Assembly: GCF_001625575.1 (NCBI RefSeq)
Contig: NZ_AUXV01000015.1
Location: 78,836-142,835, forward strand
Reading direction: 5' to 3'
DNA from: Pseudoalteromonas luteoviolacea S2607
GTDB lineage: Bacteria; Pseudomonadota; Gammaproteobacteria; Enterobacterales; Alteromonadaceae
DNA length: 64,000 nucleotides
Made by a program: the position numbers and the translations under genes. Under the pieces are notes generated by a model. It did no database searches and had not been told where the DNA came from. It worked only from the letters and a program-made list of their open reading frames with translations. Shown here piece after piece: positions 46,553 to 54,269 of the stretch (positions within the stretch are counted from its first letter, which is position 1; each line of letters starts with the position of its first letter).

Positions 46553-48109
46553 TTGAAATTTAAGATATTAATTTTTGTATTTATCTTTGCACTATTGAGT
46601 GGTTGCCAAAGCACTTTTAAATTACAAGATGCTAAATTGCTTTCAACAAACCATGGCTATCTTTTCGTTAATTTTCCACGGATTAGCTCAGTTTTAGTCG
46701 TTAAAAACCTACATACGCACAAAACATACGCACTTCCAACAATCTATAAAGACTCAAGAGGCCTTTGGTTACCTGAAGGGGAATATAAGATAGTAGAAAT
46801 TGGAAACCAAAGAAAGATAAAGGGATTTCCGAATATAACAATAAAGACCGGAAATGTAACTAATATGGGGTCTTTAGTTCACTTCAATATTGGAAGTGAC
46901 AAGGAATTGTGGCTCCCGAAACACCTTGGTTATGAAAGTGACCTACTTGCCCAGCACAAGCTAAAATTCACACCTTATTTAGATCAAAGTAAAACGATAG
47001 AATGGGCACCCAAAAAAATGCCGACACCCAGTGATGTGGTTATTGAAGGCACAGGACAAGGCATAATCGTTGGCTTAATTAACCGCTACGTACACAAAGC
47101 TCAACAGGGAGAACTAAAAGAGCAGCTCGCAAATGAGGTTAACGTAGATAAGTTTTTTGACTTAGCGATAAATACTTTACCTCCAGTGCGAAATCAAATT
47201 CCAGGCACAGATAAAAATGGCAATCTATATTTTGGCTCAGAGCTTGGTGTTATTAAAAAAAGAAAAAGCGATGGAAGCTGGGAATCTATTCAAACCGAAA
47301 TAATAAGTGAAATCCACATTGTTAGGTCTCTAAATGATGGAAGCCTATTAGCAGCCAATCATAATAGGGAACTCTTGCTTAATATGCAGGGTAGTCACGA
47401 ATGGCAAGTTGTAGCTAGATTTTCAGAGAATGAAAATATTGAAGATATAGATATTTTTGAAGACAAAATATACGTCGCGACATCTGTCTATGACAATGTG
47501 CGCTACGTCATATCTGGTGGTGAAAACTATGAACTCAAGATATATGAATTAAGCTCTAGTAACTTTAGCGATAAGTCAATTATTTACAAAACGCAAAGAA
47601 AACTGGGTGCTCAGGCTCATGGAAAAATAGTAAATGGGAAGTACTACATAGGCTTAGCTCCTGACTTACTTAATATAATCGATTTGCAATCTAATAAAGT
47701 ATCCAAATTACAGCTACCAGAAAGCTTTTCAAACTTTAATATCTCTAACCAAGGGACTATCACTCTTTATACAGTTCAAGGAGCTTTCTCAGATCTTTTT
47801 GTATCAGAAGATAATGGTCAAACATGGAACGAACTAGATACCCCTCCTTATACAATAGGGAGTATAATTTTTAACACTCCTCAAGATGGAATTGCATATC
47901 GCATTTCAGCTAATTTAGCTGATGTTAGTTATATACTGCAAAAGTATAACCCCAATAAAAATAAGTGGTCTAATGTCTCTAAAGCGCCTGATGTATGTAG
48001 GTATATATTGCATAATGACAAGTACTACCCTAAGTTTTGCGTTTCAAAGTCGGATGAAATCTTCAGTTACCAAAACGGTAAATGGGTAAAAGAGGTAAGC
48101 CTTCTTTAA
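46553..48109 (+). CDS. Lipoprotein with Asp-box (BNR-like) propeller
   Basis: 518 aa starting at TTG 46553, three bases after a strong AAGGGAAG. The lipobox is FALLSGC (Cys18). Residues 30-130 form a beta-sandwich (HGYLFVNFPRISSVLVVKNL, GLWLPEGEYKIVEIGNQRKI). From about 215 the sequence has propeller-like blades (DKNGNLYFGSELGVIKKRKS, LNDGSLLAANHNRELLLNM, KYYIGLAPDLLNIIDLQSNK), with one good Asp box SEDNGQTWNEL. It is AT-rich compared with its neighbours, which could point to transfer. The family is not recognised. It is probably anchored in the outer membrane and binds something; no catalytic residues are evident. Confidence 0.7.
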   Translation: MKFKILIFVFIFALLSGCQSTFKLQDAKLLSTNHGYLFVNFPRISSVLVVKNLHTHKTYALPTIYKDSRGLWLPEGEYKIVEIGNQRKIKGFPNITIKTGNVTNMGSLVHFNIGSDKELWLPKHLGYESDLLAQHKLKFTPYLDQSKTIEWAPKKMPTPSDVVIEGTGQGIIVGLINRYVHKAQQGELKEQLANEVNVDKFFDLAINTLPPVRNQIPGTDKNGNLYFGSELGVIKKRKSDGSWESIQTEIISEIHIVRSLNDGSLLAANHNRELLLNMQGSHEWQVVARFSENENIEDIDIFEDKIYVATSVYDNVRYVISGGENYELKIYELSSSNFSDKSIIYKTQRKLGAQAHGKIVNGKYYIGLAPDLLNIIDLQSNKVSKLQLPESFSNFNISNQGTITLYTVQGAFSDLFVSEDNGQTWNELDTPPYTIGSIIFNTPQDGIAYRISANLADVSYILQKYNPNKNKWSNVSKAPDVCRYILHNDKYYPKFCVSKSDEIFSYQNGKWVKEVSLL

Positions 48110-48140
48110 ACATGCAAAGTTAATTAATATTGACCATTCA

Positions 48141-48172
48141 GAGTGCACATAGTTTCAAAACAAAGTGCACTC
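48141..48172. terminator. Hairpin between convergent genes
   Basis: GAGTGCAC (48141-48148) pairs with GTGCACTC (48165-48172) across a 16-nt loop. It lies between the Asp-box lipoprotein and CPBP protease genes, which converge. It has no T run and may serve as a weak bidirectional terminator. Confidence 0.4.
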
Positions 48173-48187
48173 CTAAGACATTTAAGT

Positions 48188-49066
48188 TTACGCTAAGAAC
48201 GGATAAGTAAAAAAGCAAAAGTGTATTAAGTTAAACACAAAATGTATATAAATAGGTACCAAAACATTATTAGTTTTCTGATAACCATAAGCGCAACCTA
48301 AACCTAACAGCGAAGCGATGGCTGTATACGCTATCCCCCCGGGTAAGTGTACAATCCCAAACAAAAGGCCTGAAAATGCGACTGTAATACTTTGTCCAAA
48401 TTGATGGTGTTGTACAAGTTTTTGCATTTGTGATTGTAAAAACCCTCGGAAGAAAGCCTCTTCTGCATAGCAAGTAATAAACAAGTTTGTTATCACCCAA
48501 CCTATCAATATCGGACTCAGTTTTGGGTCCCACTCCACTAAACCAGAAAGAACACCACCCGCTAGCCCCAATAAAATAACAAGTGTTGATACAGTAAAAA
48601 CTTGCTTTGCTTTTGCATTTTTAGGTGATTTACCGCGTGGGACAACCAAAGCCATAAGCGCAATGGCTACCATCAGTTTGTCGAAATTTAAGTGCTTAGA
48701 AAAGGGCACTGCGTTTTCACTCACTGAATACGAGTCAATCACTAGAGGGTTATTAACCCCCGGAAAAGCATGTATAAAAAATAAGATAACAAAAATAAAT
48801 ATGCCGAACCCTAGCATCCACCGTACGGCTACCTGCTTGAAATAGTTGAATCCAAAGCACATTAAAAACAAACAGGAGACCCCTACTACACCAAAGATAC
48901 CAACAATATTAAAGTAATAGGCAAATATGAGTGATAACAGCGCTAAGACTAGCGAAGTTCGATGCATTAAAATTGTAAGGGTACAAATGGCCAATAACGC
49001 GGGGAGAAAAGACACTGCTATGCCCGCATTTAGCGTTAGGCCAAATAGTTCAAAAGGTGAGTTCAT
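48188..49066 (-). CDS. CPBP family intramembrane metalloprotease (CAAX-type)
   Basis: 292 aa, with about eight membrane segments. The family motifs are in the C-terminal half: EEAFFRGFLQ (double Glu and Arg of motif 1), GLLFGIVHLPGG (motif 2 His) and FVFNLIHF with a preceding His (motif 3). These build the metal site inside the membrane. Eukaryotic relatives trim prenylated proteins. Bacterial ones include bacteriocin-processing and immunity proteins, and many are orphans like this one. No bacteriocin gene is visible next to it. Confidence 0.9.
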   Translation of the reverse strand: MNSPFELFGLTLNAGIAVSFLPALLAICTLTILMHRTSLVLALLSLIFAYYFNIVGIFGVVGVSCLFLMCFGFNYFKQVAVRWMLGFGIFIFVILFFIHAFPGVNNPLVIDSYSVSENAVPFSKHLNFDKLMVAIALMALVVPRGKSPKNAKAKQVFTVSTLVILLGLAGGVLSGLVEWDPKLSPILIGWVITNLFITCYAEEAFFRGFLQSQMQKLVQHHQFGQSITVAFSGLLFGIVHLPGGIAYTAIASLLGLGCAYGYQKTNNVLVPIYIHFVFNLIHFCFFTYPFLA

Positions 49067-49517
49067 CTCAAATACTACTTATTTCATGGTTTTCACACAC
49101 AACTGCGTAAAAATAATAATTTTTACAATATTGTACGTTAAAGCTGTCGATGAATTGCACAAGTTTTTATCTTAAATTATAGAGCTGGCTGGTGAATGTA
49201 AATAGAGTTTGCTTAGTTGAGGGCCTCGATAACTCAGCAGACAAACCACACTAAACAGCAAATTTAAATAAGCTGGCAGCGTATTAACGATATATTGCTA
49301 AGATAAGTTAGTGCAGAGGTGAACCGTTATAGTATCAACTGCCTTATTTGGTCACACAAGATCTACATCAACAACGCCTTTGGTAGCATATTAAATAAGT
49401 ACCTGCATAACGCCAATGATCATTAGACATAACACTTATTCTCGACGTTATTGCATTTCAAAAACGTGTTATGCCTAATTTTACAATCTATTTAAACTTA
49501 CATAGAACAAGTAACTA
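49067..49517. other. Intergenic stretch with an inverted repeat
   Basis: 451 bp without a gene, between the start of the CPBP gene and the end of the HEAT protein gene, both on the minus strand. The only structure I see is the inverted repeat at 49422-49479. Confidence 0.5.
49422..49479. repeat. Inverted repeat, 14-bp arms
   Basis: ATTAGACATAACAC (49422-49435) pairs with GTGTTATGCCTAAT (49466-49479) with one mismatch across a 30-nt spacer. It lies 39 bp past the stop of the HEAT protein gene and could end its transcript, though no T run follows. GTTATGCCT is shared with the repeat at 13763-13828. Confidence 0.5.
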
Positions 49518-51251
49518 TTAAGTTTTTTCTGTATCAATACCCTGCAAAAACTTTTGTACCGATTCGCTGTCGTATCGAGATAGCTCTTTTGCAGCTAATT
49601 GCGCTTCATACGTATTAGGGTTTTGTTCTATCACGGATTTTAAGTAATCAAAACTGAGTTCTTCTGGATATTGCCCTATTGCCGCAATAGCCGCGCGTTT
49701 GAGCGCAGTATCATCGCTGTTTAAAAACTGAGTTATATCTTTGATTAGTTTAGGATCCCGGCTATTTCCCATCGCGGTAACTATATAATCTTGACTCATA
49801 TTTGGGTGCTCTTTGGCCAACGAACGTAATTTGAGTCTAATCGTTTCTTTGTAACTGTCAGACTCCTTCAACTCAGCCCCAACACCTGCATATGTTAATA
49901 AAGCAGTTTCGTATAACTCTGACGTATTATCATCCAAGTCTGTCTCGATTAAACTCCGCTCTACCATCATTTCCAGACCACCTAACAGTTCATAAGAAGG
50001 CGTTTGAATGCTGATAGAGGAAGCAAGTGCATGTAATCGCGCATAATTATCGAGATCCTCATCCAGGAAAACTTGAGTCAACAGTCGCTGAGCGGGTTCG
50101 GATTGATTGTCTCCTAGCACAGCAAGCGTTGCTCCTTTTTGCCAATCAGGTACTGCCTCGTCTCCAAATAGCTCATACAAGGCTAAAGCTTCTTCTGGAT
50201 TTTGGTTTAAAACTCCAGTGAGGATGGACATATAGTTACCCACCATTTCTCTGTCGCCACCCTGTGCGAGCTTGGTTTTCATTTCCTGAAGTAGTTCATT
50301 GATAGATATGGTGCTTTCTTGACTATTACGTTTATATTGTCGATAGCTGCTCGTGACTTGTTCGCCAGGCTTGCCAAAATATGCATTCAACATCTTGGGT
50401 AGGTCCACTTTCCCTGTATACCAAGGTGTATCTTTAGCATAGTGAGCATTAACCTCCTTCACTAAGTGAATATGATTTTTTAGTTTGGAGACAAGCTCAC
50501 CTTCACGATAAAAGGCGTACATATCTAAAGCGGTTAGTTCAGCAAGTTGATGCGCATCAAAGCGATACTCAGCACGTGAACTTGTCGGGTCTGCTTCAAT
50601 ACCCGGAATTGCAAATTGTGTTGTTAAAACCTGTGCAACCGACTTAGTAACGTGACTGCCTTGTGCTGAATAATTTACACTAACCAGCCCCATATCCCGC
50701 TCTTCTTCAGCATGCCAAGTTGTTGTAGGTTTTGTATCCGGTTCGACAAACTGTGCTGTAGAAAAAAAGGAGTAAAAGCGGTTGTAATCACTTGGTGATA
50801 ATTGTCTTTGGGTATATAAAGCAGATAATTTTCCTTGCTTGTCAAAACCTACAATGACCGGCGTACTAAATACTTCTCTTAACTCGGCGGCAGATTGGCC
50901 GTCAAATAATGATTCTTGCACCGAAAAATACGCCCCAGCGTATGACAATTGTTGTAACTGACCCAATGGCTGGATCTGTAAATTAGCGTGGACTTGATAC
51001 GAAGTCACTTTTTTCTGACTAGCCTGACTATTCGTACCTGTAATTTGTAATTCGATATTTTGTTCTATGTTTGCTAAATAGCTCGCTTTAGTCAAAAACG
51101 GGAGCTGATTGCCATTTTGGTTGATTTGTTCATTAGGTTGGTAATTTGCAGTTTGTTGCTGTGAAAACTGATTTCCTATGACTAATGCCCCAATTGTGGC
51201 TCCACTTGCCAGTATTGCGAGTGCTGTTAAGAGTAATTTTTTCGAGTTCAT
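49518..51251 (-). CDS. Secreted protein with vitellogenin-like N-terminal region and HEAT-like repeats
   Basis: 577 aa with an N-terminal membrane anchor or uncleaved signal (LLLTALAILASGATIGALVI). Residues 50-240 are beta-rich: LANIEQNIELQITGTNSQAS, VHANLQIQPLGQLQQLSYAG, FSTPVIVGFDKQGKLSALYT, then YNRFYSFFSTAQFV and TTWHAEEERDMGLVSVNYSA. This order (a cross-strand beta region, G-K-L-x-x-L-Y, F-F-S-x-x-Q, E-x-D-x-G-x-x-x-x-x-Y) recalls the N-terminal beta-barrel of vitellogenin/apolipoprotein-type lipid transfer proteins. Residues about 320-577 are paired helices, with HEAT-like units at the end (DDTALKRAAIAAIGQYPEEL, NTYEAQLAAKELSRYDSESV), in the place of the helical domain of those proteins. 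It follows the 400-aa secreted protein gene by 72 bp and probably shares its promoter. The role is unknown; the resemblance is my reading. Confidence 0.65.
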   Translation of the reverse strand: MNSKKLLLTALAILASGATIGALVIGNQFSQQQTANYQPNEQINQNGNQLPFLTKASYLANIEQNIELQITGTNSQASQKKVTSYQVHANLQIQPLGQLQQLSYAGAYFSVQESLFDGQSAAELREVFSTPVIVGFDKQGKLSALYTQRQLSPSDYNRFYSFFSTAQFVEPDTKPTTTWHAEEERDMGLVSVNYSAQGSHVTKSVAQVLTTQFAIPGIEADPTSSRAEYRFDAHQLAELTALDMYAFYREGELVSKLKNHIHLVKEVNAHYAKDTPWYTGKVDLPKMLNAYFGKPGEQVTSSYRQYKRNSQESTISINELLQEMKTKLAQGGDREMVGNYMSILTGVLNQNPEEALALYELFGDEAVPDWQKGATLAVLGDNQSEPAQRLLTQVFLDEDLDNYARLHALASSISIQTPSYELLGGLEMMVERSLIETDLDDNTSELYETALLTYAGVGAELKESDSYKETIRLKLRSLAKEHPNMSQDYIVTAMGNSRDPKLIKDITQFLNSDDTALKRAAIAAIGQYPEELSFDYLKSVIEQNPNTYEAQLAAKELSRYDSESVQKFLQGIDTEKT

Positions 51252-51288
51252 TGAGAGTCGTCGTATCCTGAAAGCCCTTTACTACAAA

Positions 51289-51306
51289 GGAGGGGAAGCC
51301 CCCTCC
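51289..51306 (-). terminator. GC-rich hairpin between the two secreted-protein genes
   Basis: GGAGGGG (51289-51295) pairs with CCCCTCC (51300-51306) around a 4-nt loop. On the minus strand TTTGTAG follows. It may lower expression of the downstream gene (partial terminator) or mark an RNA end. Confidence 0.5.
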
Positions 51307-51323
51307 CAATTTTTAGTCAAGTA

Positions 51324-52526
51324 TTACCAATACCAAGTGGTTTCATAGAGTTTCTTATACTTCCAAGAACCTCTTTCTTCCCATAGGTCTGCACATAGGA
51401 ATCCATAGCAGCCTTCGACTTTACCTGACGGAGTATGGTATCTCAGACGAGCTTCAGCCCAGACCTCATGTTCAGTCGCGTCATACCCAATGCCAACGTC
51501 TAGCTTTGCTTCAACCAGCGGGTCAGCTTTACCTTCGAGATCAATACTGCCAAATGAGCCATTTACGTCAAACCAAGTCTTAACGTATGGGTCGAAATTA
51601 GCATACATTTGTTGCTTCCAAACAAGCGCATCCAGCGAGAGCGCCGCTTTATAGCCATAGTTTGCTTTTAATTTAAAATCAGCCGTTACGTCACCCCATT
51701 TTGTGTCAACGGTTGTATCGTGCTGCCACTGCTCAAAGTAGTCCTTTTCAAAACGTTTTGACCAACGCAGCCCTGGTTGTATTGAGTCATGCGCAAATTC
51801 GTCAGACAAACCACCTTGATAGTATGCAATTCGGCTCTTTAAACTCGGTGCACAGTTGTTAATCGTGCCACTGATTGCATTATCAAGAATCAGGCGCTTT
51901 ATGCTACGCGTACTGCGACTCTTAAACATACCGAACCAAGAGTGCTCGCCCTTCATCGCTTTTTTATGACTAGCTTGAACCTGATCTCTAAAGCATTGTT
52001 TTGCTCGGCTTGTATAACGAGCCATTTCACTAAACATGCCGTTGAGTTCACTTAGGTGGAAGTTAACACCCACTTTTTGGTTTTCACCATAGCTCCAGTC
52101 ATTTCTCCAAATGACCTTACCATCATGATTTTTAAGGTTCGCGTCAATTTGACTTTGCTGCAGCTTATAACCGATAAATAGTTTGTTGCCACTGACTAAG
52201 TCAGTTTGAATAACAGCTTTATGAGTTTGGTCGATATTAGCTTGAGCTAAGTCTCTTAAACGCGCTTTCCAAAGACGAATGTCCAAAGAGGCATTGCGAT
52301 TTGCAGTATAAGAACGGCTTTTACAACCTACAGAGTCCTTGTCACACCAGTCACGATAACCTTGTGTAACTTTAATGTTTCCATAGACTTTGCTGCTGCC
52401 GCCAATTTTATAGTCCGATTTTTTTGTTTTCTCTGCATAAACTTGTTGCTGTGCCATTACGTTGCTAGATAACACACCAACTAAAATAGCTGCACTACTT
52501 AATACAACTTTATTACTGTACTTCAT
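51324..52526 (-). CDS. Secreted beta-rich protein of unknown function
   Basis: 400 aa with a signal peptide (KVVLSSAAILVGVLSSNVMA, to about 25) and AAGGA upstream. It holds about six Cys (DWCDKDSVGC, QCFRD, NNCAP, EGCYGFLCADL) that could form disulfides. Long amphipathic strands fill the sequence: NRNASLDIRLWKARLRDLAQ, LFIGYKLQQSQIDANLKN, DVTADFKLKANYGYKAALSL, SIDLEGKADPLVEAKLDVGI. A helical, charged insert lies at about 170-240. I know no family for it. As first gene of a pair with the HEAT/vitellogenin-like protein, the two may act together, perhaps in binding lipids or membranes outside the cytoplasm; this is inference from gene order and the amphipathic strands. Confidence 0.65.
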   Translation of the reverse strand: MKYSNKVVLSSAAILVGVLSSNVMAQQQVYAEKTKKSDYKIGGSSKVYGNIKVTQGYRDWCDKDSVGCKSRSYTANRNASLDIRLWKARLRDLAQANIDQTHKAVIQTDLVSGNKLFIGYKLQQSQIDANLKNHDGKVIWRNDWSYGENQKVGVNFHLSELNGMFSEMARYTSRAKQCFRDQVQASHKKAMKGEHSWFGMFKSRSTRSIKRLILDNAISGTINNCAPSLKSRIAYYQGGLSDEFAHDSIQPGLRWSKRFEKDYFEQWQHDTTVDTKWGDVTADFKLKANYGYKAALSLDALVWKQQMYANFDPYVKTWFDVNGSFGSIDLEGKADPLVEAKLDVGIGYDATEHEVWAEARLRYHTPSGKVEGCYGFLCADLWEERGSWKYKKLYETTWYW

Positions 52527-52969
52527 TTTAAATTAATCCTTTTAGGTCAAAAGTAACCGAGGCACATACTAATGATAAATTACGAAAAATGTAACAGTAA
52601 CAATAATTATTTTTATTTATAAATGTAACAAATTATTTCGTATTTTATTACCATTTAAACTTGATTAAATATTTGTTAAACCAAAAAAACCAATTATCAA
52701 ACATGTAAATATTTCCTTTTAAATCAATACGATAACAAAAATAGATGAAAAAATTAGTAGACTAATTAGCAACTAAGCTGCTGAATCAAAAGTCATACCT
52801 TTTGTTAAAAATACCGAGTAATAAGCCCATTAATTAACTGAATGTGTACTTCTAAGCATTGTCGATAACTGGACATACTCTGGTGATCAACATACCTGTT
52901 GCACACTACTGACAGTCGCTGACATTACCCTTTGCTTTAATAAAGCCTCCAAACATAAGGAGCTAAATA
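52527..52969. other. Divergent intergenic region
   Basis: 443 bp, very AT-rich in its first half, upstream of the secreted pair (minus) and the ABM-fold gene (plus). The only clear element is AAGGAG at 52958-52963, the ribosome binding site of the latter. Confidence 0.5.
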
Positions 52970-53284
52970 ATGAAACAGAACATAATTGAAATCGTAACAT
53001 TCAAATTAAATGCGGGCGTATCGACTGAGCAAATGCTAGAGAAAAGTGCAGCTTTTGAAGAATTTGCAGCCAAACAATCCGGTTTTTTATATCGTTCATT
53101 GGCTCATCAAGCTGATACTGATACATTCGTGGATGTCAGCTACTGGGAAACTTTAGAAGACAACAAAAAAATGCAGGCTGCGTTTGAAGAAGTAGATGTA
53201 TGCCAAGCATTCTGTGCTTTGGTCGATAAAGAGTCAGTTGGGATCAGTCATCATACCGTGTTGACAAAAAGCTGTGACGCATAA
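52970..53284 (+). CDS. ABM-like (dimeric alpha/beta barrel) protein
   Basis: 104 aa with AAGGAG upstream. It has the ferredoxin-like order of antibiotic biosynthesis monooxygenase (ABM) domains: IIEIVTFKLNAGVSTEQMLE, FEEFAAKQSGFLYRSLAHQA, DTFVDVSYWETLEDNKKMQA, then a helix and a C-terminal strand. Such small dimers include quinone monooxygenases, haem-degrading enzymes and proteins of unknown role. Asn and Trp residues of haem-degrading IsdG proteins are not clearly in place. It lies 17 bp before the WYL regulator gene, in one operon, and upstream of the iron genes. Confidence 0.8.
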   Translation: MKQNIIEIVTFKLNAGVSTEQMLEKSAAFEEFAAKQSGFLYRSLAHQADTDTFVDVSYWETLEDNKKMQAAFEEVDVCQAFCALVDKESVGISHHTVLTKSCDA

Positions 53285-53301
53285 ATAGAAAGAGGTAGAT
53301 T

Positions 53302-54003
53302 GTGCATAAATCGGAACGGTTATTTCAACTTGTAAACTTGCTAAAAGGACGCAAGGTTGCAGTAACAGCAAAGCAGCTAGCTGAAAAGCTCGCGGTGTCT
53401 GAGCGTACAATCTACCGTGATATTCAAAACCTGCAAACGTCTGGTGTCCCAGTCGAAGGAGAAGCGGGAATAGGCTATTTGATTAGCGACTGCGATTTAC
53501 CGCCTTTGATGTTCTCTGTGCAAGAGCTCCAAGCTCTACTTATTGGCAGCCGTATGCTTAGTGCATGGACCGACCCAGATCAAGCCAAACATGCTCAGTC
53601 GGCAATCGCTAAAATTGAAGCGGTCTTACCCAATCAGTTGAAGCAACTCAATGACACGCTTCCTTACTATGCGTTAGGGTTTAGCCACGATGAAACATGT
53701 CAAACACACAACAAAGTATTACGCGAAGCCATTGAAGCTAAGAATCACCTGTCCATGACTTACAAAGATGTGAAACAAGAAACAAGTGAAAGGATAATTG
53801 AACCGCTAGGACTCGTTTATTGGGGTGGAAAATGGACAGTCATTGCATATTGTTTACTTAGAAAGGCATATCGAGAGTTCAGGCTCGACAGAGTCGTCTC
53901 TTTAACAACACTGGATTCACACTTTGAACACGAAGCTAATAAAAACCTCGCCCATTATATAGAACTCGTAAAAACCGCTGCATGTGATAAAGAAAACATC
54001 TAG
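53302..54003 (+). CDS. YafY-type transcriptional regulator with WYL domain
   Basis: 233 aa from GTG 53302, nine bases after AGAGG. N-terminal helix-turn-helix: ERLFQLVNLLKGRKVAVTAK, QLAEKLAVSERTIYRDIQNL and a wing ending GIGYLIS. The middle is helical (LPPLMFSVQELQALLIGSRM), and the C-terminal WYL domain (about 140-225) reads EAKNHLSMTYKDVKQE, IIEPLGLVYWGGKWTVIAYC, YREFRLDRVVSL. WYL domains bind small ligands or nucleic acid and control transcription. It is in an operon with the ABM-like protein and most likely controls it. Confidence 0.93.
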   Translation: MHKSERLFQLVNLLKGRKVAVTAKQLAEKLAVSERTIYRDIQNLQTSGVPVEGEAGIGYLISDCDLPPLMFSVQELQALLIGSRMLSAWTDPDQAKHAQSAIAKIEAVLPNQLKQLNDTLPYYALGFSHDETCQTHNKVLREAIEAKNHLSMTYKDVKQETSERIIEPLGLVYWGGKWTVIAYCLLRKAYREFRLDRVVSLTTLDSHFEHEANKNLAHYIELVKTAACDKENI

Positions 54004-54183
54004 TTTTCAATCTCATACGACCAGTAGCAAGCCCTTTAACCAAATAACATTCATTACATTAAAAATTATTTATTCAACTTAAAGCACAAACTAAGAAACA
54101 AATACACACCACCTACACACACCAAAACAACATTCAACAAACCCATTAACACCCTGTAACTTTGGCAACTTTTATTAAACGCA

Positions 54184-54202
54184 AATGAGAGTTGTTATCA
54201 TT
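54184..54202. promoter_or_regulatory. Fur box upstream of the TonB receptor gene
   Basis: The 19 bp AATGAGAGTTGTTATCATT match 15 of 19 positions of the Vibrio-type Fur consensus AATGATAATAATTATCATT by hand alignment. Outer arms GCAAATGA and TCATTTGC are a perfect inverted repeat. It lies 68 bp upstream of the ATG at 54270, so iron-loaded Fur should repress the receptor gene. Confidence 0.7.
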
Positions 54203-54269
54203 TGCCATCACTGTTAGTATGCGCGCTCTCTGCGAATAAACAATCATATTGCGTAGTATGGAGTGTAAT

